A stretch of DNA of 6,149 bases. It comes from RGIG3102 sp964369975. Lineage in GTDB: Bacteria > Bacillota > Clostridia > Oscillospirales > Ruminococcaceae. The notes beneath the pieces are model-generated. The model was not told the DNA's origin, made no database searches, and saw only the letters and a program-made list of their open reading frames with translations. The stretch is from NCBI GenBank assembly GCA_964369975.1, contig CAYJFZ010000038.1, positions 1-6,149 on the forward strand, given 5' to 3'. The first letter of the stretch is position 1. Every line of letters begins with the position of its first letter. Below are positions 1-6,149 of this stretch, one piece after another. The position numbers were made by a program, and so were the translations under genes.

Positions 1-2
1 TT

Positions 3-2513
3 GATAGTTCTTATAATAGTAATTTAAATAAAAAAATATTTGAATACAAAAAGAATTTATTAAAAAACATATTGCTAGGAGTAAGCCCTAGATCTGAATT
101 ATTGGATCAAATAGATGGAATAAAATTTAATGTCAATGTTCCAGCTTTCAACCAATTAGTACAAGATGTACTTAAAACTTATATATCGTTTTTAAATACA
201 AAAAATTCAATAAGTTTTTATGAAGCTACAGATAATAGAGCATATAATTCATTTGTAACATTCTATTATTTTGACAACTTGTTATTAGATCTTAAATTTA
301 TAGATATAAATAAAAAATACACAAATTCTCCTGAAGAGTTTTTTGCTGACAAATATTCGTTAACAATGGATACTACGAGTCATTATGCAGGATTTTCAAA
401 CGATGAAGATGCTAGAATAATTGAAAATAGTAGTATGATTTCAAAATTATTTCTATCATCAATTCCTGAGGTTAATTCAGATGGATCTGATAAGAATAAT
501 ACAAATGTAGGAGTTGTTGGATATATTGAAATAATGAATCATTTGAAAGAATTGATAATTTCTGAAAAATTATATGATTTTGAATTTGGGGAAAAAATTT
601 CTTTGAGAGACGAGTTTTATTCCAAAGGAATAAATTTTGATTATCCTAAAGCTATAAAGTTATACGAAAGCAAAACATGAGTCGGGAAAAGCAATGTTTC
701 ATCAATTAGCAAATTAAGAGGAATATCTAAATACGTTTTTAATGAAAATCTAGATCCGTTTTTGAGATCCATTGTATTAAATTCATTTTTAAAGTCAGCA
801 ATTACTCCTAAGATAAGTTACGCAGAATCTTATTCAAATAATACATTTGAAGCAATAGAGAGTTCATCTTATTTATCAACTCCTCAAAAACAGTTTGTTA
901 GAAGTAGATTTCTATCTGCAATAGAAGGGTTTAAATCAGGAATTTTAACAAGCGATTTTACAAATGATGGATATTCTATCATGTACAATAATGATAAAAT
1001 ATTCGAAATATCAAATACAAGTACTGACAGAAAATCAAAAGTTGAAATTTTAGTAAAATTTGAAAATATAGATTTAGCTAAAAAATTCATTTCGGATATT
1101 TTGCAAATAGATAATTTAGATTTATACTCTATAGAAGAACTCAACTCATTCGCTACATTAGCTACTTTGGCGTTACAAGCTTCGACTGTTTCTGAAGAAA
1201 ATAGATGATCTAAGTCAATTTCTAGAAAACTCATAAACGATTTAGCCGATTTAATGACTAATGCTCAAGGAGATATTTATGAAGCTGTAATTAAAGATCC
1301 TGAAGGAAATGGATCTCCTGTTCAGCAATTAACTAGTCTTGCATATAAAGTAGATGAGTTAAAATGAAAGCAATCTAAAAATTCAGATAAGAACGGAATT
1401 ATACATAAGAATATATTTTCTAAATACCCTTCAGTAATGTCTAATACGCCTTTTACAAGATGGTTTATTGAAGTTGGAGATAAAGTAAAGCAGTCTAAAG
1501 ATCTTAGCTCTGAAGAAGTTTCTAGAGTAGCCTTTATGGATGATTTTTACAATAGAATAATGGACGGGAAATCGATATTGATGCAACCGGCTACGTTTTC
1601 TGATAAAAGGACTCATTTCTTAATTGAGTATAATTTAAATTCGGTTATACTTGAAAACAGAACTACTTTAGATGGGTTAATAAAATCAGTAATAAACGGA
1701 GAGCGTAAAGATCAAGCATTGGAATTTCTTAGAAACCATAGATTGGGATATTATTCTCAATTAGTATCTAACTCTATAAATGATCTTAAATTAGTATTTA
1801 CAGACATTGTATTTACTGGCAATTTAAGCAATGATATAATTTTGATAAATAACTTTCTTAAAGGAAAATCAAAAGAAGAAATTGAAAATTTATTTAATGA
1901 TAAATTAGATTATAAGCCTAATCATTATTTTTCATCATATAATAACGAGTTCAGGTTTAATAAAACTATTGATTTTGAATTTACGTCATCTTTACACAAA
2001 GACATATTCAATAATAGAATAAATTTAGCTTATGAAATGGCTAAAGAAAAACTAGGTTTTCTTCAAACTTATGAAGAGGTTTCAAATTTTGATAATGCTG
2101 TATTTGCATATGTTATTGCGGATAATTTGTTTTCGCATGATTATAATAATTTAATATTTGGGGGATTATGAAATTATCCAAATTCTATTAATGTTGATAT
2201 AGATTATATAGATTCTTCGATGTTTGATTATCTTTCTACTAAGGATATTTTCAATCCTGATGTAATATGGAACAACGAATCAAAGTTGAAAAATTATCCA
2301 ATATTGGAAAACGCTTCTAAATTAACTTTGCAAACAAAACGTACAGTTACAGCGGGAGCTACAATACATCCGTTTGAACAAAATTTAAAAAATGGAGTAG
2401 CTAGTACAATGAACGTAGCGGTGATGAGCGATATTCAAGGATATGTTTATAATTTATTAGGCAAAAACGAATCTTTAGATGCTCATGATGGATCTACATT
2501 TGTTAGGATCTAA
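3..2513 (+). CDS. Giant phage RNA polymerase, N-terminal portion (partial; TGA read as Trp)
   Basis: This frame is open from the first complete codon at base 3 to a TAA at 2511-2513, giving 836 residues with the true start beyond the left edge. It is continuous only if TGA is sense; TGA occurs at 678, 1206, 1365 and 2169 (residues 226, 402, 455, 723), and TGG at 1461 and 2268. Roughly the first 500 residues match no domain I know and are Asn/Ser/Lys/Ile-rich with predicted mixed helices. From about residue 520, blocks appear that I associate with crAss-like phage giant polymerases: FSDKRTH (residues 532-538), a hydrophobic helix ending LIFGGLW (about 698-723), KRTVTAGATIHPFEQ (779-793) and AHDGSTF near the end. 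No signal peptide or membrane segment is visible, and no cysteine is present. The end falls inside an apparently conserved segment that continues in the +1 frame, so this is probably the front part of one polypeptide with the downstream CDS. The phage RNA polymerase assignment rests mainly on that downstream part. An alternative is a separate subunit of a split polymerase. Confidence 0.72.
2479..2513 (+). other. Frame-transition zone between the two polymerase frames
   Basis: The upstream frame stops at TAA 2511-2513. The downstream frame (+1 relative to it) is blocked to the left by TAG 2476-2478, so any passage from one to the other must happen within these bases. Upstream reads DAHDGSTFVRI-stop and downstream reads LLGSKVGVDKK. 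A single +1 slip at TTT (2499-2501 re-pairing on TTG) would give DGSTFLGSKVGVDKK, a smooth join. Removing one T from the same triplet would give DGSTLLGSKVGVDKK. The longest homopolymer in the zone is only three bases. Possible explanations are a one-base insertion error in the assembly, a true gene split with reinitiation at GTG 2515, or programmed +1 frameshifting. Confidence 0.75.
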
Positions 2514-2517
2514 AGTG
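2505..2517 (+). promoter_or_regulatory. Shine-Dalgarno AGGA and GTG start overlapping the end of the upstream frame
   Basis: AGGA at 2505-2508 is followed by a 6-nt spacer (TCTAAA) and GTG at 2515-2517, an efficient bacterial spacing. The spacer contains the upstream TAA, so ribosomes ending on the first frame would be one base short of the new start, as in stop-start translational coupling. This favours a genuine split into two proteins. It could instead be chance, because AGG is also an Arg codon used elsewhere in the window and GGATCT is a common hexamer here. Confidence 0.4.
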
Positions 2518-5500
2518 GGAGTAGATAAAAAAACTATTATATCTGATGTCGATGGACAGAATGGATGAGCTACATTGATTAAGCATGCGGCTTTTGCGGT
2601 TTCTAACGACAGGAGAAGAATGGGGTATTATAGCAAAAATTCTTTTGAAAAAATGTTTGAAAAAATGCATAATTTTGAATTGAAAAAAGATGTGAGAAAT
2701 GACGTCGTTAAACTTTTCAATGCATTTACATTTAAAGACGCTAAAATATCAGGAGAATTCGTAAAAAGAATTTCTATTGTTCCGACTGATAATTCTTTGT
2801 ACGATTTAGATCAATTGTTTGGAGGAGCTTGAGTAGTTAAAGAGCAAGATTTTAATGATGGCGTTTTAACTAGAACCGAATATTCGGATTATAATATAAA
2901 CTCAGTATTTGATATAATAATTGAACATGATTTAAAAACTGAATTTATTGCTTATGTTACAAACAAATCTGCAATGAAAACAGGATCGTATAACATCAAT
3001 AAATATGATGATTCTAATTGAAATCACATACCAATATCTACTAGATTTGCAGGAGTTCAAATGAATGCTGATCATAGTCTTTTAGATTCTGAGGTGTCGG
3101 AAGTTACTCAAATGATCCAAGCTTTAGAGCAAAATGGATACACCCATGACTTAGTAAAAGAAATTTATGAAGAAATGGCATCTGTTATGAAAACTTCTTT
3201 CGAAGAATTAAACATTGCGATTAGCGATGACGATAACAAAGGTATTTACATGGCGTTTGCAAAATCTTTAATTCAATCTATTAAGACAAACGATTCTTCT
3301 ATAGGATTAGCTAAATCATTTATAGAATTAGCTAGAAAATCGCTAAAGGAAGCTAATATAGAATACAAAATTCCATTTAGTGATATTAATATTAATTCTA
3401 AATTTACATCGACAGTATCTTCTAATATAATTAAATCAGGAATTAAAAGAAAATACTCAGGAGCGTCTTCTTACTTAGTTCCGTCTTACGGGATGGTTCA
3501 ATTGTTTCAAATTGATGGGGTTTCGTATGGGGCTGAAGAAGTTATTGATTTAATTGTTGAAAAAGGAATTCGTAAAGACATACATAATGAATTTACAATT
3601 GAAGATATTTTTAGTGGCAGATATATTGATGTGATTGCTAATGAACAAAAAAGTTTAGACGATATTGATTTTGTAAAAAATGTAAAAATTAGTGATATTC
3701 AAATTGGAGACGAAGTTATTTATTATAATGAGGGTAATATTATTAGAAATAAAATTAATACAATATCAGAGTACTATGAATTCAAATCTAATAAAAATCC
3801 ATTAGATAATGTATATATATTTGAATTATCACCTAAAAATCTTCAAGGATCTAAAACTTTGATTAATATAGATATTTTAGACAAAAATGATAACGAAACT
3901 ACATTGACATTTGATGTTATAGATACATCTATAGTAAAAGCAAATGTATTAGGTGGAAAGAATTTAATAGATTCATTAAATGTCGCTAAACATTATTTTC
4001 CTAAAAATAGTGATGTTATAGATATTTTTATAAATAAAATAAAATCTGAAATAAGCTTTACAGATGAGGAGTTGAAAGTTGTGTCCGATTTGTCAAAAAT
4101 TTTAACTCAGAAGTTAATGGATGATTTAGAAAATGAAAAAATTCCATATATTATAAAACAACAATTACTTGGATTAGAAGTATCGGAAAACGATTTCGAA
4201 GGAAAAATATATGCGAATTATACATATATTCCAAATCAAGTTGTTACAGGAATGTTTAATTTTGATAAATTTGGATTGAAATTTGGCGATAAAATAAGTT
4301 CTATACTAAAGCAAGGATCTTCATTTTTCGAGAAAAGGTTACTTGATAAATTTAGCGATTATTTAGATGTTTCTGAAAATCCTACACATGATTACGATAG
4401 AGTATTATTTACTGACGATAATAATGTTATTTATGTGAAAAATTTTAAATCAGACGAGGAAATGATAGAATTTTTAAATAATTCTGAATACACTGATTCT
4501 GATACGAATTTTGAAACAATAAATGGAATAACATATTTTAACGATGAACAAATAAATATAAGCAGAAATGCAAAATTTTTCAAGCATAAAGATATTCATT
4601 TAATAGCTACTACTAATTTTAAAGATTTAGAATCAATTTCTAAAATGGATTTTGTTGAAAATTATTTAGATAATTACAATGTATCTAATTTAAAGATTAT
4701 GGCATATCTAAATAATATCAAGTCAATAAGAAATCTTTCTATAGATGAAATTGTAAAAAATAATTTAACTGGATATATAAATGAGTTAAATTTAGAAATG
4801 ATTAATAAGCTAAAACGTAATTTAAAATACAGGTCATTTAACATGTTTGACTCTTTTAAATTACAATTAGAATCTATGGACGCTCGTGTTCCTGCTCAAT
4901 CTCAACAATCTATGATGATGATGAAAACTTCACTGTTTGCAAATTCGTTAAATAATGAAGTTTATGTACCTATTGAACAAACTTGATTACAAGGATCTGA
5001 TTATGATATTGACAAATTATTCATGATGATGTATTCTATTACAGATAATGGAGAAATGTTTACCAAATCTAAGTTAAGGGGGTATTCTATAAAAGAAATT
5101 CAAGAACTTCCTTATCCTAATAAGTTAAAATATTATTCAAATAGACAAGGTGAGAATATTATTACAGAACAAGATTTGGATGACTTTGAAGAAGGTAGAT
5201 TATATTCTGTTATTAAAGCTTTAAAACATTATTCCCAACATGTTAAGTTTGAAATAAATGAGACGTATGAAGAAATAAATGGAGTATGAAAACCATCTGA
5301 AAGAACTAAGAAATATATAGAATTGTCTAAAAAATTCTTAAAAACTTTAAATGATCACTCTTTTGGAAGATTTAGTCCTAAATATAGAGCAGAGGCTGAA
5401 AAGAACATGGTCTTGAAAAACATGATTAAAGTTGCATCATCTCCTTTAAATCAAATTAACCTCACTAATCCCATGGAAAGTAATGAGGTGAAAAAAGAGG

Positions 5501-6149
5501 CTAATAAATATGTTCAATTAAAAGATTCTTATAATAGTTCTGATAATCCTGTAACTAAATATATCAATCAAGAAAACAATATGATTGGAGCAAGGTCTAT
5601 TGGAAATTATGCCATTGGCATGAAAGCATTTTTCACTCTTTCTTATTATTATAATGAGCAAATAGAGGAAATGATAAGATTAATTTCTTATGGAGATTTT
5701 CATGTGCAGTCTATAATTGATAAACTAAATGAAATGTATTCAGGAGATAGATCACATCCTTTTTTAGCTAATATATCTCTTAATAAGTTGTATGATTATA
5801 TTGAAAATTTATCGTGGGAAAATAATGAGAATGACGATTATGTAGAAATTTTAGAACATATAGGATATTTAAAAAATATAAACATTCCTACAATATTGCA
5901 AAATACAGAATCTCCTGAAAATCTTATTTACATGCCAGACGGATCTCTTTTAATGAGTGCATTCATTACAGAAGCTACGGATAATGCTAAAAACCTAAAT
6001 CTGTATAAACTTAATGCTGGAGACGATTTTGCAAATTTATATGGATATATGATTAGTTTTGGATACAGTATTCAAGAAATGGCAAAAATAATGACTGATA
6101 AATCAGTTGATATTATAAAGATATTTAATAAAAAAAATATTTTTGATCC
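2515..6149 (+). CDS. Giant phage DNA-directed RNA polymerase, catalytic portion (partial; TGA read as Trp)
   Basis: This frame is open without TAA or TAG to the right edge (1,211 complete codons). TGA at 2566, 2830, 3019, 4984 and 5287 is read as Trp, and TGG occurs at 5815. Residues 791-833 carry RVPAQSQQS, then about 30 residues later WLQGSDYDIDK. This matches the RxP...Q...DxDxD layout of the beta-prime double-psi beta-barrel, in which three Asp (829, 831, 833) hold the catalytic Mg. N-terminal to it are VGVDKK, FGGAW (102-106), SAMKTG (152-157, possible beta-barrel lysine at 155), GVQMNADH with a TQMIQALEQNGYTHDL helix (180-214), and a KYSG...PSYGM block (313-327). C-terminal blocks are ASSPLNQIN (974-982), a GMKAFF helix and TDNAKNLNLYKLNAG. 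In the phi14:2 family this enzyme is packaged in the virion, injected, and transcribes early phage genes; that role is inferred by family. The GTG at 2515 is chosen because AGGA lies 6 nt upstream. ATG codons at 2479, 2485 and 2488 are possible but lack a clear ribosome binding site. If the frame break is an error or frameshift, no start exists here. Confidence 0.8.
2941..3180 (+). other. Candidate beta-type barrel lysine region (SAMKTG) and following conserved helix
   Basis: Seen: a hydrophobic strand (FIAYVTN) leads into SAMKTG with Lys at 2977-2979. Then follow NxN, Trp (TGA 3019), GVQMNADH and a long helix TQMIQALEQNGYTHDL. Known: two-barrel RNA polymerases carry catalytic-site lysines in the beta-type barrel, N-terminal to the DxDxD barrel, and SAxKxG-like blocks recur in phage giant polymerases as I remember them. 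Assigning this Lys to that role is inference. The order (lysine block about 675 residues before DYDID) agrees with beta then beta-prime order. Confidence 0.45.
3670..3910 (+). other. Small beta-rich module between the polymerase barrels
   Basis: The translation alternates short hydrophobic strands and turns: VKISDIQIGDEVIYY, then NIIRNKINTISEYYEF, then VYIFELSPKNL, then TLINIDILD. The IGDEV turn resembles SH3/KOW-like small barrels, but I cannot assign a family. Similar modules, ending in a PxNL- or PRDL-like loop, occur at this point in phage giant polymerases as I recall. Function is unknown; a nucleic-acid or structural role would be a guess. Confidence 0.3.
4870..5040 (+). other. Catalytic beta-prime-type double-psi beta-barrel (DYDID active-site motif)
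   Basis: Seen: RVPAQ at 4885-4899, QQS at 4903-4911, a four-Met run at 4912-4923, a strand-like NNEVYVPIEQ segment, then Trp (TGA 4984) LQGSDYDIDK, with the Asp codons at 4999, 5005 and 5011. Known: multisubunit RNA polymerases share NADFDGD in the beta-prime barrel, preceded by an RxPTLHR...Q block. QDE-1-like and crAss-like phage polymerases keep DxDxD with other residues between the Asp. Here the usual Gly between the second and third Asp is Ile. All three Asp are intact, so the enzyme is predicted to be catalytically competent. Confidence 0.82.
5434..6096 (+). other. Conserved C-terminal blocks of the phage polymerase
   Basis: Three blocks follow the catalytic barrel: ASSPLNQIN at 5434-5460, a GARSIGNYAIGMKAFF helix beginning at 5587 and ending in a Tyr-rich stretch, and TDNAKNLNLYKLNAG with a following amphipathic helix near 5977-6096. 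The order, with an IGxxAxGxKAFF-like helix and then a TDNAKxLxLxKxNAG helix, is one I associate with crAss-like phage polymerases. By position they could include the counterparts of the bridge helix and trigger helices, but the sequence alone does not prove that. The gene continues past the right edge. Confidence 0.55.

Larger units (their letters stand above)
678..5289 (+). other. Nine in-frame TGA codons, read as tryptophan
   Basis: TGA sits in frame at 678, 1206, 1365, 2169, 2566, 2830, 3019, 4984 and 5287. Coding character and recognisable polymerase blocks continue unbroken across each one, for example FGGA-TGA-VVK and EQT-TGA-LQGSDYDID. TGG occurs three times in frame (1461, 2268, 5815), so total Trp would be 12 in about 2,047 residues (0.6%), normal for an AT-rich genome that prefers TGA over TGG. 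TAA and TAG are absent from the frames except TAA 2511, so they remain likely stops. Gly (code 25) and Cys (code 10) are less likely alternatives. Confidence 0.85.

Noticed and set aside
884..1234. Minus-strand ORF of 116 codons
   Set aside because: It lies entirely opposite the long plus-strand frame, has no ribosome binding site or recognisable domain, and arises from the low stop density on the antisense of AT-rich coding DNA.
1431..1616. Minus-strand ORF of 61 codons
   Set aside because: It is antisense to the conserved SDKRTH region of the polymerase, is short, and has no motif or start signal; it is a shadow.
72..5289. Seven separate small plus-strand genes ending in TGA or TAA
   Set aside because: They lie end to end in just two frames, most lack ribosome binding sites, and the catalytic motif itself spans one of the TGA codons (4984). 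They are fragments of the giant frames produced by reading TGA as stop.
678..5289. TGA as Gly (SR1/Gracilibacteria code 25)
   Set aside because: In that code TGA would be expected to be a frequent Gly codon, but nine TGA is few beside the many GGA and other GGN codons here. It also would leave only three Trp in about 2,047 residues. Not strictly excluded.
678..5289. TGA as Cys, suggested by the absence of TGT and TGC
   Set aside because: A genome decoding TGA as Cys would still be expected to use TGT in AT-rich DNA, and Trp would then be nearly missing. Trp gives a more natural composition.
678..5289. Degraded pseudogene with many nonsense mutations
   Set aside because: All but one of the in-frame stops are TGA, never TAG, and the catalytic residues and frame are otherwise intact over kilobases. 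Random decay in AT-rich DNA would give mostly TAA and several frameshifts.
8..5538. 13-base direct repeat TTCTTATAATAGT at 8-20 and 5526-5538
   Set aside because: It encodes SYNS in both copies, inside Asn/Ser-rich linker sequence. There are no further copies or flanking structure, so it is explained by composition.
6121..6149. A/T-rich tail possibly acting as a terminator or gene end
   Set aside because: There is no GC-rich stem, and the frame remains open through the A and T runs to the window edge; they encode Asn, Lys, Ile and Phe.

Overview
The window is a stretch of AT-rich (roughly 25-30% G+C by eye), Asn/Ile/Lys-rich coding DNA with almost no non-coding sequence. Read with the standard code, the plus strand is a ladder of ORFs each ending in TGA. 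If TGA is read as an amino acid (most likely Trp, genetic code 4), the ladder collapses into two very long open frames that cover essentially the whole window: bases 3-2513 and about 2515-6149. The first enters from beyond the left edge and the second leaves beyond the right edge. Nine in-frame TGA codons are bridged, and three TGG codons are also used.

The encoded protein or proteins look like the giant DNA-dependent RNA polymerase of crAss-like and related tailed phages, the virion-packaged family typified by phi14:2 gp66. The key evidence is at 4885-5013. An RVPAQxxQS block is followed about 30 residues later by WLQGSDYDIDK, the spacing and character of the RxP...Q...DxDxD metal-binding signature of the beta-prime double-psi beta-barrel (universal form NADFDGD). 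Further blocks that I recognise from memory as typical of these phage proteins lie on both sides: SDKRTH at 1599, KRTVTAG at 2337, VGVDKK at 2515, SAMKTG at 2968, a TQMIQALEQNGYTHDL helix ending near 3154, an ASSPLNQ block at 5434, and an ATDNAKNLNLYKLNAG block near 5974. The source is therefore most likely a large tailed phage, probably crAss-like, in a code-4 setting. Either the host is a Mollicutes-type bacterium or the phage itself reassigns TGA.

Layout: 3 to about 1560 is a long N-terminal part in which I recognise no domain. From 1560 to 2510 lie the first polymerase-associated blocks. At 2479-2513 the reading frame changes by +1 in the middle of what looks like one conserved segment. 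A TAA (2511-2513) closes the first frame, and a GTG (2515) with a good Shine-Dalgarno sequence opens the second. From 2515 to about 3200 there is a candidate beta-type barrel lysine motif. From about 3200 to 4860 come linker and insert regions, including a small beta-rich module. The catalytic barrel lies at 4860-5040, and C-terminal helical blocks run from 5290 to the right edge.

Points deserving most attention are the TGA recoding, the frame break inside the polymerase, and the complete absence of cysteine in about 2,047 translated residues. No RNA genes, CRISPR arrays, insertion sequences, terminators or promoters are visible, and the minus-strand ORFs are shadows.
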